Below are positions 23,407 through 32,564 of a stretch of DNA of 64,000 nucleotides, in pieces. Both the position numbers and the translations under genes were made by a program. The notes under the pieces are model-generated. The model did not search any database. It saw only the letters and a list, made by a program, of their open reading frames with translations, and was not told the DNA's origin. The stretch is taken from positions 5,146,001 through 5,210,000 of the forward strand of contig NZ_CP027732.1 in the NCBI RefSeq assembly GCF_003852235.1, in the 5' to 3' direction. Within the stretch, counting starts at the first letter, position 1. Every line of letters starts with the position of its first letter. This stretch comes from Pseudomonas sp. R4-35-07 (GTDB lineage: Bacteria > Pseudomonadota > Gammaproteobacteria > Pseudomonadales > Pseudomonadaceae).

Positions 23407-24162
23407 TTATTGCGACTGAATGATGCTCAACCGTTCGCCCACCACCATCTCGGTGATCCAGTCCACCAGGATCGAGGTGTAGGCCTGTTGTGACACTGGG
23501 TCGCTCAATGAATGGTCGGCGCCGTCGATGATGCGGTGGGTCAGGGAATGGGTCTGCTGGCACGCCGCGCGGTAACTCATGATGGTGGCGTGGGGCACGT
23601 GGTCGTCGGTTTCCGATTCGACAATCAGTACATCGCCGGTAAATTGCGCGCAGGCGTGCAAGGCGCGATTGGTTTCGGCACGCACCAGGGTGCTGCGGTA
23701 GTCCATCAGGTCGGCTTTGTCCAGGTCACGCTTGGGCTTGAGCCATTCCTGGTCGCGGTACAGCGCTGGCACACGCAACGCCAGCCAGCGCACCGGGCGC
23801 AATGAGGTGAGGATGGCGGCCAGGTAGCCGCCGTAGCTGGTGCCCACCACGGCCACCGCCGAAGTGTCGATCGCCGGGTGGGACAGCAGGCGGTCATAGG
23901 CGGCCAGCAGGTCGCGCAGGTTATCTTCACGGGTCACGCGGGACAGCGGGATCCCGGTGCCGGCGTGGCCGCGCAGGTCGAAGGTCAGACACACGCAACC
24001 GAGCCCCGCGATGCCTTTGGCCCGTTCCAGGTCGCGCTCCTGGCTCCCGCCCCAGCCATGCACGAACAAAACGCCCGGCACTTTGGATTTGGGGCTCAGG
24101 AAGGTCCCACTCATCTGTTCGTCGTCTATATCGATCGCAATGCTCTCGCTTCTAGCCGTCAT
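23407..24162 (-). CDS. Alpha/beta hydrolase (prolyl oligopeptidase/dienelactone-like)
   Basis: The roughly 251-residue protein has the alpha/beta hydrolase order: oxyanion segment LFVHGWGGSQERD, DLRGHAGTG, nucleophile elbow GTSYGG with Ser near residue 103, acidic residue in VESETDDHVP and the catalytic His in DGADHSL. Substrate is unknown. ATG 24162 has GAGG just upstream; TTG 24171 is an alternative. Its start lies inside the last codons of the DUF3182 gene, so the pair is translationally coupled and probably works together. Confidence 0.85.
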   Translation of the reverse strand: MTARSESIAIDIDDEQMSGTFLSPKSKVPGVLFVHGWGGSQERDLERAKGIAGLGCVCLTFDLRGHAGTGIPLSRVTREDNLRDLLAAYDRLLSHPAIDTSAVAVVGTSYGGYLAAILTSLRPVRWLALRVPALYRDQEWLKPKRDLDKADLMDYRSTLVRAETNRALHACAQFTGDVLIVESETDDHVPHATIMSYRAACQQTHSLTHRIIDGADHSLSDPVSQQAYTSILVDWITEMVVGERLSIIQSQ

Positions 24163-25261
24163 AAGCCTCAACCGTCACGTATTTGAGTAGAAAGTCGCTG
24201 TTTTCAGCCGGGCCTCGGTACACCTCGATGGCATCCGCCGGCAGCGCCTGGTCCACGTAGGTTTCCACCGAGGCCACACGGATGGCCGTAAGGCTCGGGT
24301 TGTTGATAAAGCTCTGCAGCGCCGCGACTTCCGCGCTGCTGGCCCCGCCCATGCGCCAGGATTGCTCGAGCACGCCACTGCGGCGCTGGCCGTCGCTGTC
24401 CAGGCCCTGGGCGATGTCGTAGTTGCGCCGCGAGGCATAGAAGCCTGGGTAGGCTTCGTCGGCAGCTCTGTCGAAGACCTGCGCTTGCCTGACGGCTTCA
24501 CGCACATCGTCGGGCAGGTCCAGCGTGAGTAAATCATCATAGCCACCGGGCACCACCAGCAGTTGGGAGCCGCCATAAACGTCCTCGCCCTGCCCGTCCC
24601 GGGTCAGGTATTGCTCGCCGCAGTAGCTCAGCACCTGATCGCCAATAAAGCTCTGGCCTACACTGTGAGTGACCACGTCGTGCAGGTCTTGTTCCAGCAC
24701 CACGCCGTCGTCGAATATCCCCGCCGCTTCGGGACGCGCTAATAGGGCGTCGAATTCGTCGAGGCTGCGAATGACTTGCTGGCCGCGCCCAGCGCAGGCG
24801 TTCACCGGTTTAAAGCGAATCGGCCCGCTGTAGAGCAAGCGCGTGGCGGCGGGCCGTGCATCCTCCATAGCGAAGACACTCAAGCCATCGAGCACCACGT
24901 CGCGCACCCGTTCACTGAACAACGGTGACCAGCCCTCCGGCGCCTTGGCTTCAGGGCTCAACAGTCCATGACTGATGGCTTTGGTGCAGATGAACCCGTG
25001 ATCGACATAACCGCCCCACAGGTCTTGCGGGCCTTTGATATTGAGTGCGCGGGCCTGGGCCGCCCCCACCAGAGTTTGTGTGGGAAGCAGGTACAGGTCG
25101 CGGCCAGCGTGCTGCTGTGGATCGTAGCTGCCGCCGAACTTGAGCCCCAGTATCTGCGCCAACCAGCGCGCCAGGGCGCGATTGGTATCGACTTCATGCT
25201 GGGGTGCGCCAGCGCGTGTCGAGTGAGCGACTACCCATTTTTCCGGTGAAATTGGGGTCAT
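24152..25261 (-). CDS. DUF3182 protein, probable ATP-grasp-like enzyme
   Basis: This 369-residue protein belongs to DUF3182, whose function is not established as far as I know. The segment RFKPVNACAGRGQQVI looks like the Lys and glycine-rich nucleotide-binding loop of ATP-grasp enzymes, and GVVLEQDL followed by GDQVLSYCGEQYL fits the next strands of that fold. That assignment is my inference. ATG 25261 is chosen because AGGGGG stands upstream; a frame reaching 25285 lacks a site. Its end overlaps the alpha/beta hydrolase by 11 bases, suggesting a ligase and hydrolase acting in one pathway. Confidence 0.78.
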   Translation of the reverse strand: MTPISPEKWVVAHSTRAGAPQHEVDTNRALARWLAQILGLKFGGSYDPQQHAGRDLYLLPTQTLVGAAQARALNIKGPQDLWGGYVDHGFICTKAISHGLLSPEAKAPEGWSPLFSERVRDVVLDGLSVFAMEDARPAATRLLYSGPIRFKPVNACAGRGQQVIRSLDEFDALLARPEAAGIFDDGVVLEQDLHDVVTHSVGQSFIGDQVLSYCGEQYLTRDGQGEDVYGGSQLLVVPGGYDDLLTLDLPDDVREAVRQAQVFDRAADEAYPGFYASRRNYDIAQGLDSDGQRRSGVLEQSWRMGGASSAEVAALQSFINNPSLTAIRVASVETYVDQALPADAIEVYRGPAENSDFLLKYVTVEAYDG

Positions 25262-25389
25262 GCATCCCCCTTGGCATTCGGCCATGTGTGTAGGGGAAGC
25301 GTAGCAGGGATCAGGCCAATATCTGGCTGAGGACGATCATTTGAAAATCAATCAGTTGGAGCAAACGCAATAGCAGTTAGCCTGCGTCA

Positions 25390-25430
25390 TTCTGCACGAC
25401 GCTGCTGCGGGTACGCGGCGTTCTGCACGA
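25390..25430. repeat. Direct repeat upstream of the cysteine hydrolase gene
   Basis: The 10-mer TTCTGCACGA occurs at 25390-25399 and 25421-25430, 31 bases apart start to start, close to three helical turns. It is in the 249-base gap between divergent genes, which otherwise shows no gene. It may be a paired binding site for a regulator. Confidence 0.4.
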
Positions 25431-25510
25431 TTCACATAAATCGCACCCGATATCCGGCGACGGCGCCAGCTAAGATACTGGGCCTATCAACCCATCACGA
25501 GGCAATCCAC

Positions 25511-26074
25511 ATGGCCAAGCAAGCACTCATCCTGATCGATATCCAGAACGACTACTTCCCCCAAGGCAAGTGGCCGCTTGATGGTGTGGAGGCCGCCGCA
25601 GACAACGCTGCGCGAGTGCTGCAGGCCTTTCGTCAGGCCGGGGATACCGTGATTCACGTTCGTCACGAGTTCGAAGGCGATGACGCGCCGTTCTTCACGC
25701 CGGGCTCAGAAGGTGCTCATCTGCATGCCAAAGTGCTGAACCAGGGCAATGAGCCGGTGGTGCTCAAGCATTTTGTGAATGCTTTTCGCCAGACCAACCT
25801 GCGCGAGTTACTGGAACAGCGCAGCATCACCGACGTGGTTGTGGTCGGCAGCATGAGCCATATGTGCATTGATGCGGTGGCGCGGGCAGCAGCGGACTTG
25901 GGCTACAAGGTCACGGTGATCCACGATGCGTGCGCGACCCGCGACCAGGAATTCAATGGGCAGGTGATTCCCGCCGCCCAGGTGCATGGCGCATACATGG
26001 CGTCGCTGGCCTTCGGGTATGCGGGCGTGGTGTCGACAAATGACTATCTGAAGGCCCAAGCGGCGGTGGCTTGA
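25511..26074 (+). CDS. Isochorismatase-family cysteine hydrolase
   Basis: The 187-residue protein has the family's catalytic triad: Asp10 in LILIDIQNDY, Lys86 in VLKHFVNAF and Cys119 in VGSMSHMCIDAVARAA. Members hydrolyse amide bonds in compounds such as nicotinamide or N-carbamoyl compounds; the context does not reveal the substrate. The gene has its own upstream region with a short direct repeat, and converges on tam 16 bases downstream. Length is usual for the single-domain family. Confidence 0.9.
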   Translation: MAKQALILIDIQNDYFPQGKWPLDGVEAAADNAARVLQAFRQAGDTVIHVRHEFEGDDAPFFTPGSEGAHLHAKVLNQGNEPVVLKHFVNAFRQTNLRELLEQRSITDVVVVGSMSHMCIDAVARAAADLGYKVTVIHDACATRDQEFNGQVIPAAQVHGAYMASLAFGYAGVVSTNDYLKAQAAVA

Positions 26075-26090
26075 CCGCCGCTGAGTAACC

Positions 26091-26852
26091 TTAGCGCGTG
26101 GCGATGATGAACAGGCGCGGGAATGGCAGCAACACGGTGCCGTCGCTCAGGGCTGGGTAAGCCTGGCTAATCTGCGCCTGGTACTCCTGCAGGAACGCGG
26201 CTTGTTCGCCATCGTTCAGGGGGGCCAGGAAGGGTCGCAGCGCTGAAGCCTTGAACCACTCCACCACGGCCGCGTGGTCTGCCAGCGGGTGTTGGTAGGT
26301 GGTGCGCCATACATCGACGGTAGTGCAGTACCGACTCAGCAGCTCGTAGTAATAGCTCGCCGAATGCCGCTGGTTATGCTTGACCGCGCCGATCTTTGCA
26401 GCCCATGGCCCCTGCGTCGCGACTTCGCGGGCGAGCCGGTGGGCAGGCTCGTCGAGGTTGTCCGGCGTCTGTATCGCCAGCGTGCCGCCGGGGGTCAGTT
26501 GGTGCACCAAGTGCGGGTACAGCGTGGCGTGGTCCGGCAACCATTGCAGGGACGCGTTGGCGAGAATCACGTCGAACTGCTGCGCCGGACTCCAGGCGCC
26601 GATATCCGCCAATTCGAAGCTGAGCGTCGGCAAGCGTTTGCGCGCGTCGATCAACATGTCGTCGGAGCTGTCCATGCCGGTGATGTGCGCATGGGGAAAG
26701 CGCTCGGCCAGCACCTGGGTAGAATTGCCGGGGCCACAGCCCAAATCGACGGCTGTGCCCACGTCGGTATTGGGAATCGCCGCCACCAGGTCGCGGACGG
26801 GGCGCGTGCGTTGCTGCTCGAACATCGTGTATTGCTTGGCGGACCAGGTCAT
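26091..26852 (-). CDS. tam: Trans-aconitate 2-methyltransferase
   Basis: Tam methylates trans-aconitate, an inhibitor of aconitase formed spontaneously, using SAM. The 253-residue protein has motif I VDLGCGPGNST, the acidic residue after strand 2 (GMDSSDDML), and the Tam-typical ANASLQWLPDH and IQTPDNLDEPAH segments. It begins MTWSAKQY as in other Tam proteins; AAGGAG lies upstream of ATG 26852. It is convergent with the cysteine hydrolase and separated from ssb by a strong terminator. Confidence 0.9.
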   Translation of the reverse strand: MTWSAKQYTMFEQQRTRPVRDLVAAIPNTDVGTAVDLGCGPGNSTQVLAERFPHAHITGMDSSDDMLIDARKRLPTLSFELADIGAWSPAQQFDVILANASLQWLPDHATLYPHLVHQLTPGGTLAIQTPDNLDEPAHRLAREVATQGPWAAKIGAVKHNQRHSASYYYELLSRYCTTVDVWRTTYQHPLADHAAVVEWFKASALRPFLAPLNDGEQAAFLQEYQAQISQAYPALSDGTVLLPFPRLFIIATR

Positions 26853-26891
26853 CACAGTTCTCCTTCGTTGGCGGTTAAGCATGCCCCATAA

Positions 26892-26925
26892 AAAACCCCC
26901 GATGCCAGGGGCTATCGGGGGTTTT
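26892..26925. terminator. Bidirectional terminator between ssb and tam
   Basis: A perfect 12-base stem (AAAACCCCCGAT and its complement) closes on a 10-base loop, with a T-run at the minus-strand end. It ends ssb transcription before tam. Confidence 0.88.
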
Positions 26926-26946
26926 GGGGGTTCTGGCTCTCAGACC

Positions 26947-27462
26947 TCAGAACGGGATATCGTCATCAAAGCTGTCGAAATCCGGAGCTGGCTGCGGCGC
27001 AGCCTGTTGTGGTGCTGGACGCGACTCACGCTGAGGCTGCTGGCTTGGCTGCGGACGCGATTGCTGTGGACGCGGTGCCGAGTTGGACATGCCGCCCTGG
27101 CCCTGCTGGTCGCCCTGTGGACGGCCGCCCAGCAGTTGCATGGTGCCTTGCATGTCGACCACGATTTCGGTGGTGTAACGCTTGATGCCGTCTTTTTCCC
27201 ACTCGCGAGTCTGCAGTTTGCCTTCGATGTATACCTGCGAACCTTTGCGCAGGTACTCACCGGCGATCTCGGCAACCTTGCCGAACATCGACACGCGGTG
27301 CCATTCGGTTTTCTCGACCTTCTGGCCAGTTTGCTTGTCGGTCCACTGTTCGCTGGTCGCCAGACTCAGGTTGGTCACGGCGTTACCGTTCGGCAGGTAG
27401 CGAACTTCGGGATCCTGGCCGCATGTACCGACCAATATGACTTTGTTAACCCCACGGGCCAT
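26947..27462 (-). CDS. ssb: Single-stranded DNA-binding protein
   Basis: Ssb coats single-stranded DNA in replication, repair and recombination and recruits partners through its tail. The 171-residue protein has an OB-fold domain (residues 1 to about 110, starting [23 protein letters not shown]), a Gln/Arg/Pro-rich disordered linker and the acidic tip DDDIPF that binds partner proteins. It lies nine bases downstream of the MFS gene on the same strand and is followed by a bidirectional terminator. In E. coli ssb and uvrA are divergent; here the MFS gene lies between them. Confidence 0.98.
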   Translation of the reverse strand: MARGVNKVILVGTCGQDPEVRYLPNGNAVTNLSLATSEQWTDKQTGQKVEKTEWHRVSMFGKVAEIAGEYLRKGSQVYIEGKLQTREWEKDGIKRYTTEIVVDMQGTMQLLGGRPQGDQQGQGGMSNSAPRPQQSRPQPSQQPQRESRPAPQQAAPQPAPDFDSFDDDIPF

Positions 27463-27471
27463 AACGTTCTC

Positions 27472-28866
27472 CTAGGCTGGGCGCGCTGTCGGCACTGGGT
27501 TGACCAGTTGCTCGAGCGTCGCGCGATCCAATAATTCGGTGTCCAATTTGATGTAAATCGCAGCTTCTTCCGCGATCACTACTGCATCCGTTACTCCAAC
27601 GACGGCCTTGAGGCGCTCGGCCAGGCCAGCTTCGCGCATCGCTTCAGGCGATAACGGCAGGCGCAGGCTCGTCACATACGGAGGTTCGCGCATGGTAACA
27701 GCAAAGGCCAGCCAAAGTGCAGCCAGCCCGGCGCATCCGAGGAACACAACCGACAAACCGCCATGCTGGAACATCCACCCGCCCATGATCCCACCCAGCG
27801 CCGAACCGAGGAACTGGCTGGTGGAATACACGCCCATCGCCGTGCCCTTACCGCCGGCCGGTGAAACCTTGCTGATCAGCGAAGGCAATGACGCCTCCAG
27901 CAGGTTGAACGCGGTGAAGAAAACCACCGTACCGATCACCAGCGCCCGCAGGCTGTCGCCGAACTGCCAGAAGAATAGTTCAGTGAGCATCAATGTCGCG
28001 ACGGCGCCGAGTAAAACTCGTTTCATTTTGCGTTTCTTCTCGCCGTAGATGATGAACGGGATCATGGCGAAGAACGAAACCAACAGCGCGGTCAGGTAGA
28101 CCCACCAGTGCTGCTCCTTGGGCAACCCGGCTTTTTGCACAAGGGCCAGGGGCAAGGCGACGAAGCTGCACATCAGCATTGCGTGCAACACAAAGATACC
28201 TAAATCCAGGCGCAGCAGGTCCGGATGCTTGAGGGTCGGCAACAGCGCCTGGCGCGCGACCCCGGATTCACGGTGCTGCAGCGTGCCGGTGGAGCGCGGC
28301 ACCATAAAGGCCACGATCACGATACCGAACAACGCCATGCCGCCGGTGGCGAGAAACAACCCATGCAGGCCGAAGGCGCGCGTCAGCAGCGGGCCGACCA
28401 CCATTGCCACGGCAAACGACAAACCGATGGTCATGCCGATCATGGCCATGGCCTTGGTGCGATGCTGTTCGCGGGTCAGGTCCGACAGCAGCGCCATTAC
28501 CGCGGCGGAAATCGCCCCGGCGCCCTGCAGGATACGTCCGGCGATCACGCCCCAGATCGAATCGGACCGCGCCGCAAGCACACTGCCGAGGGCAAACACG
28601 ATCAGCCCCAGGTAAATCACCGGGCGCCGGCCGATACGGTCGGAAATGATGCCGAACGGAATTTGGAAGATCGCCTGGGTCAGGCCATAGGCGCCGATTG
28701 CCAGGCCAATCAATGCGGGGGTCGCGCCGGCGAGATCCATCCCATAGGTCGCCAGCACCGGCAACACCATGAACATGCCCAGCATACGGAAGGCGAACAC
28801 CAGGGCCAGACCGCTTGCCGCTCGGGTCTCGCCGCTACTCATGCGTTCGCTATGGGGATCGTGCAT
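27472..28866 (-). CDS. MFS transporter with C-terminal YAM-like domain (YajR-like)
   Basis: The 464-residue protein has twelve predicted membrane segments in two bundles, with the MFS motif A at [16 protein letters not shown] (about residue 72) and the antiporter-type motif [13 protein letters not shown]. Unlike most MFS proteins it ends in a soluble domain of about 70 residues ([10 protein letters not shown] to LVNPVP), which has the alternating pattern of the ferredoxin-like YAM domain of E. coli YajR. The substrate is unknown. It is divergent from uvrA and 9 bases upstream of ssb, as in P. aeruginosa. Confidence 0.9.
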   Translation of the reverse strand: MHDPHSERMSSGETRAASGLALVFAFRMLGMFMVLPVLATYGMDLAGATPALIGLAIGAYGLTQAIFQIPFGIISDRIGRRPVIYLGLIVFALGSVLAARSDSIWGVIAGRILQGAGAISAAVMALLSDLTREQHRTKAMAMIGMTIGLSFAVAMVVGPLLTRAFGLHGLFLATGGMALFGIVIVAFMVPRSTGTLQHRESGVARQALLPTLKHPDLLRLDLGIFVLHAMLMCSFVALPLALVQKAGLPKEQHWWVYLTALLVSFFAMIPFIIYGEKKRKMKRVLLGAVATLMLTELFFWQFGDSLRALVIGTVVFFTAFNLLEASLPSLISKVSPAGGKGTAMGVYSTSQFLGSALGGIMGGWMFQHGGLSVVFLGCAGLAALWLAFAVTMREPPYVTSLRLPLSPEAMREAGLAERLKAVVGVTDAVVIAEEAAIYIKLDTELLDRATLEQLVNPVPTARPA

Positions 28867-28978
28867 GGAAAAACCTCGTGTGAACCGGCGGCGATTCTAC
28901 CAGTCCCATCGATTGAGGGGGTATATGCGGCGCTTTGCCGCGCAGCTTTCATGTAAGGCTGCAAGCGGCCTTTTGACA

Positions 28979-28994
28979 GTGTATATTCATCCAG
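28979..28994 (+). promoter_or_regulatory. Weak LexA-like box upstream of uvrA
   Basis: GTG-N10-CAG with an A/T-rich centre (TATATTCATC) differs from the LexA consensus CTG-N10-CAG by one base. It lies 51 bases before the uvrA start. I recall that P. aeruginosa uvrA was reported not to be damage-inducible, so the site may be weak or inactive. Confidence 0.3.
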
Positions 28995-29044
28995 TCTTTA
29001 GCCGTATACTCCGGCATTATTTACGCCCGCCGTGCGAGGCCATC

Positions 29045-31879
29045 TTGGACAAGATCCTGATTCGTGGGGCTAGAACCCACAACCTGAAGAACATCGACCT
29101 GACCCTGCCCCGGGACAAATTGATCGTTATCACCGGCCTGTCCGGCTCGGGCAAATCGTCCCTGGCGTTCGACACGCTGTACGCCGAAGGCCAGCGGCGC
29201 TATGTGGAATCGCTGTCGGCCTATGCCCGGCAGTTCCTGTCAATGATGGAAAAGCCCGACGTCGACACCATCGAAGGGTTGTCGCCGGCCATTTCCATCG
29301 AGCAGAAGTCGACGTCCCATAACCCGCGCTCCACCGTGGGCACCATTACCGAAATCTACGATTACCTGCGTCTGCTGTATGCACGGGTGGGTATTCCCCG
29401 CTGCCCGGACCACGATATTCCGCTGGAAGCCCAGACCGTCAGCCAGATGGTCGACCTGGTCCTGACCCAGCCGGAAGGTGCCAAGCTGATGCTGCTGGCG
29501 CCCGTCATCCGCGAGCGCAAGGGTGAGCACCTGTCGGTCTTTGAAGAGCTGCGGGCGCAAGGTTTCGTGCGCGCCCGCATCAACGGCAAGCTCTATGAGC
29601 TGGATGAAGCGCCGAAGCTCGACAAGCAGAAGAAGCACTCCATTGACGTGGTAGTCGACCGCTTCAAGGTACGTGCCGATCTGCAGCAGCGCCTGGCGGA
29701 GTCGTTCGAGACCGCGCTGAAGCTGGCAGACGGTATTGCCCTGGTGGCACCGATGGACGACGAGCCGGGCGAAGAGGTCATCTTCTCTGCGCGCTTTGCC
29801 TGCCCGATCTGCGGCCACGCCATCAGCGAGCTGGAACCCAAGCTGTTTTCCTTCAACAACCCGGCCGGCGCCTGTCCGACCTGCGATGGCCTGGGCGTTA
29901 AGCAGTTCTTCGACATCAAGCGCCTGGTCAATGGCGAACTGACCTTGGCCGAGGGGGCAATACGCGGCTGGGACAGGCGCAACGTCTATTACTTCCAGAT
30001 GCTGGGGTCGTTGGCGTCCCACTATAAGTTCAGCCTGGAGGTGCCGTTCAACCAATTGCCGGCTGACCAGCAGAAGGTCATCCTCAATGGCAGTGGTTCG
30101 CAGAATGTCGACTTCAAATACCTGAACGACCGGGGCGATATCGTCAAACGTTCGCACCCGTTCGAAGGCATCGTGCCAAACCTGGAACGTCGCTATCGCG
30201 AGACCGAGTCGGCGAGCGTACGTGAAGAACTGGCGAAATTCCTCAGCACCCAGCCTTGCCCTGATTGCCGCGGCACTCGCCTGCGCCGTGAAGCGCGGCA
30301 TGTGTGGGTTGGCGAGAAGACATTGCCGGCGGTGACCAACCTGCCAATCGGCGATGCCTGTGAATACTTTGGCGTGCTCAAGCTGACCGGCCGCCGTGGG
30401 GAGATTGCCGACAAGATCCTCAAGGAAATTCGCGAGCGTCTGCAGTTCCTGGTCAACGTTGGCCTGGACTATCTGTCGCTGGATCGCAGTGCCGATACCT
30501 TATCGGGGGGCGAGGCGCAGCGGATTCGCCTGGCCAGCCAGATCGGCGCGGGGCTGGTGGGCGTGTTGTACATCCTCGACGAGCCGTCGATTGGCTTGCA
30601 CCAACGTGACAATGATCGCCTGCTGGGTACGCTGAAACACCTGCGGGATATCGGCAACACGGTGATTGTGGTCGAGCACGATGAGGACGCTATTCGCCTG
30701 GCGGATTACGTCGTCGATATCGGCCCGGGGGCTGGTGTGCATGGTGGGCATATTGTCGCCGAAGGCACGCCTGCCGAGGTGATGGCTCACCCGGACTCCC
30801 TGACAGGTAAATACCTGTCTGGCCGGGTCAAAATTCAAGTGCCGGCCAAACGTACCCCACGCAACAAGAAGATGGCCTTGCACCTCAAGGGTGCCCGTGG
30901 CAACAACTTGCGCAATGTGGACCTGGAAATTCCACTGGGCCTGTTGACCTGTGTGACCGGTGTTTCCGGTTCGGGCAAGTCGACGCTGATCAACAATACG
31001 CTGTTCCCATTGAGTGCTACTGCCCTGAACGGCGCTACCACCCTGGAAGCAGCGGCCCACGACAGCATCAAGGGCCTGGAGCATCTGGACAAAGTGGTCG
31101 ATATCGACCAGAGCCCGATTGGCCGTACGCCGCGCTCCAACCCAGCGACGTATACCGGGCTGTTCACGCCGATTCGCGAGCTGTTTGCCGGCGTTCCGGA
31201 ATCCCGCTCGCGGGGTTATGGGCCAGGCCGTTTCTCGTTCAACGTCAAGGGCGGTCGCTGTGAAGCCTGCCAAGGCGACGGCTTGATCAAGGTAGAGATG
31301 CACTTTCTGCCGGATATCTACGTGCCGTGCGACGTGTGCAAGAGCAAACGCTATAACCGCGAAACCCTGGAAATCAAATACAAGGGCAAGAACATCCACG
31401 AAACCCTGGAGATGACCATCGAGGAAGCTCGGGTGTTCTTCGATGCGGTTCCGGCGCTGGCGCGCAAGCTGCAGACGTTGATGGATGTTGGCCTGTCTTA
31501 TATCAAGCTGGGGCAGTCTGCGACCACGCTATCGGGTGGTGAAGCGCAGCGGGTGAAGTTGTCGCGTGAGTTGTCCAAACGAGATACGGGCAAAACCCTG
31601 TATATCCTTGATGAACCCACCACGGGCCTGCACTTTGCCGATATTCAGCAACTGCTGGACGTGCTGCACCGCTTGCGTGATCACGGCAATACCGTGGTAG
31701 TGATCGAGCACAACCTGGACGTGATCAAGACGGCCGACTGGCTGGTAGACCTTGGACCGGAAGGCGGTTCCAAGGGCGGTCAGATCATTGCGGTCGGTAC
31801 ACCGGAACAAGTCGCCGAAATGTCACAGTCCCATACTGGCTACTACCTGAAGCCGTTGTTGGAGCGTGACCGGGCCTGA
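29045..31879 (+). CDS. uvrA: Excinuclease ABC subunit A
   Basis: UvrA finds bulky DNA lesions and loads UvrB in nucleotide excision repair. The 944-residue protein has two ABC ATPase halves: Walker A GLSGSGKS (residues 31-38) and GVSGSGKS (about 640), signatures [12 protein letters not shown] and [12 protein letters not shown], and Walker B in [12 protein letters not shown] and [12 protein letters not shown]. Zinc modules are seen at [10 protein letters not shown]...CPTC (about 253-280) and CEACQGDG...CDVC (about 740-765). The start is TTG with GAGG five bases upstream; no in-frame ATG is near, and the family begins DKILIRGA. A terminator follows. Confidence 0.98.
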   Translation: MDKILIRGARTHNLKNIDLTLPRDKLIVITGLSGSGKSSLAFDTLYAEGQRRYVESLSAYARQFLSMMEKPDVDTIEGLSPAISIEQKSTSHNPRSTVGTITEIYDYLRLLYARVGIPRCPDHDIPLEAQTVSQMVDLVLTQPEGAKLMLLAPVIRERKGEHLSVFEELRAQGFVRARINGKLYELDEAPKLDKQKKHSIDVVVDRFKVRADLQQRLAESFETALKLADGIALVAPMDDEPGEEVIFSARFACPICGHAISELEPKLFSFNNPAGACPTCDGLGVKQFFDIKRLVNGELTLAEGAIRGWDRRNVYYFQMLGSLASHYKFSLEVPFNQLPADQQKVILNGSGSQNVDFKYLNDRGDIVKRSHPFEGIVPNLERRYRETESASVREELAKFLSTQPCPDCRGTRLRREARHVWVGEKTLPAVTNLPIGDACEYFGVLKLTGRRGEIADKILKEIRERLQFLVNVGLDYLSLDRSADTLSGGEAQRIRLASQIGAGLVGVLYILDEPSIGLHQRDNDRLLGTLKHLRDIGNTVIVVEHDEDAIRLADYVVDIGPGAGVHGGHIVAEGTPAEVMAHPDSLTGKYLSGRVKIQVPAKRTPRNKKMALHLKGARGNNLRNVDLEIPLGLLTCVTGVSGSGKSTLINNTLFPLSATALNGATTLEAAAHDSIKGLEHLDKVVDIDQSPIGRTPRSNPATYTGLFTPIRELFAGVPESRSRGYGPGRFSFNVKGGRCEACQGDGLIKVEMHFLPDIYVPCDVCKSKRYNRETLEIKYKGKNIHETLEMTIEEARVFFDAVPALARKLQTLMDVGLSYIKLGQSATTLSGGEAQRVKLSRELSKRDTGKTLYILDEPTTGLHFADIQQLLDVLHRLRDHGNTVVVIEHNLDVIKTADWLVDLGPEGGSKGGQIIAVGTPEQVAEMSQSHTGYYLKPLLERDRA

Positions 31880-31894
31880 TTTATCGGGCCCAAT

Positions 31895-31934
31895 AAAAAG
31901 CCCCTGTCACCTCATCGGTGGCAGGGGCTTTTTT
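31895..31934. terminator. Bidirectional terminator between uvrA and bfrA
   Basis: A stem of about 16 bases (AAAAGCCCCTGTCACC with one G-U pair) with a short loop and T-runs on both sides ends both converging genes. Confidence 0.9.
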
Positions 31935-31944
31935 GCAGCCGGAA

Positions 31945-32409
31945 TCAGAACTGCGATTGCAGGTAATTTTCCAGGCCGATCAGCTTGATCAGACCCAACT
32001 GCTTTTCCAGCCAGTAGGTGTGATCTTCTTCGGTGTCATTCAACTGCACTCGCAGGATTTCACGAGTGACATAGTCGTTGTGCTGCTCGCAGAGCTCGAT
32101 GCCCTTGCAGAGCGCGGCCCTGACCTTGTATTCCAGGCGAAGGTCAGCAGCGAGCATATCCGGCACCGTGGTGCCCACGTCCAAGTCGTCGGGGCGCATA
32201 CGCGGCGTACCTTCGAGCATGAGGATACGGCGCATCAGTGCGTCAGCGTGCTGCGCCTCTTCTTCCATCTCGTGATTGATACGTTCGTAGAGCTCGGTAA
32301 AGCCCCAGTCTTCGTACATGCGCGAATGGATGAAATATTGGTCACGAGCTGCCAGTTCGCCCGTCAGCAACGTGTTGAGGTAATCGATTACGTCGGGGTG
32401 ACCTTGCAT
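31945..32409 (-). CDS. bfrA: Ferritin of the bacterioferritin family (BfrA/FtnA type)
   Basis: The 154-residue four-helix protein stores iron in a 24-subunit shell. It has the di-iron ligands typical of the family (Glu in [11 protein letters not shown]-x-x-H in EEEAQHAD, and EEDHTYWLE). In haem-binding bacterioferritins the position before the HAD triplet region carries Met52 (DEMKHAD); here it reads EEAQHAD, so the haem ligand is absent. This matches the P. aeruginosa protein first called BfrA and later shown to be a haem-free ferritin, FtnA. ATG 32409 starts the conserved [12 protein letters not shown]; longer frames are not conserved. It lies downstream of katA, behind that gene's terminator. 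Confidence 0.93.
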   Translation of the reverse strand: MQGHPDVIDYLNTLLTGELAARDQYFIHSRMYEDWGFTELYERINHEMEEEAQHADALMRRILMLEGTPRMRPDDLDVGTTVPDMLAADLRLEYKVRAALCKGIELCEQHNDYVTREILRVQLNDTEEDHTYWLEKQLGLIKLIGLENYLQSQF

Positions 32410-32521
32410 CGCCCTACATCTCCCTGCTTGAAAGCCTGTAGTTTGAACCATGATGACTTGAAGGTCACGGGATCAACGGCAGAAAAGCGAAGATTTCCGG
32501 AGAAAAGTAGCTGAAATAACG

Positions 32522-32547
32522 CAAAAACCGCCCAAATGAGGGCGGTT
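32522..32547 (-). terminator. katA terminator
   Basis: On the minus strand an 8-base stem (AACCGCCC and GGGCGGTT) with a 6-base loop is followed by a T-run. It separates katA from bfrA. Confidence 0.88.
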
Positions 32548-32564
32548 CTGCTTATCGTTTAGAG

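Noticed and set aside
29005..29010. uvrA promoter using TTGACA at 28973 and TATACT at 29005
   Set aside because: The spacer is 26 bases, too long for sigma-70.
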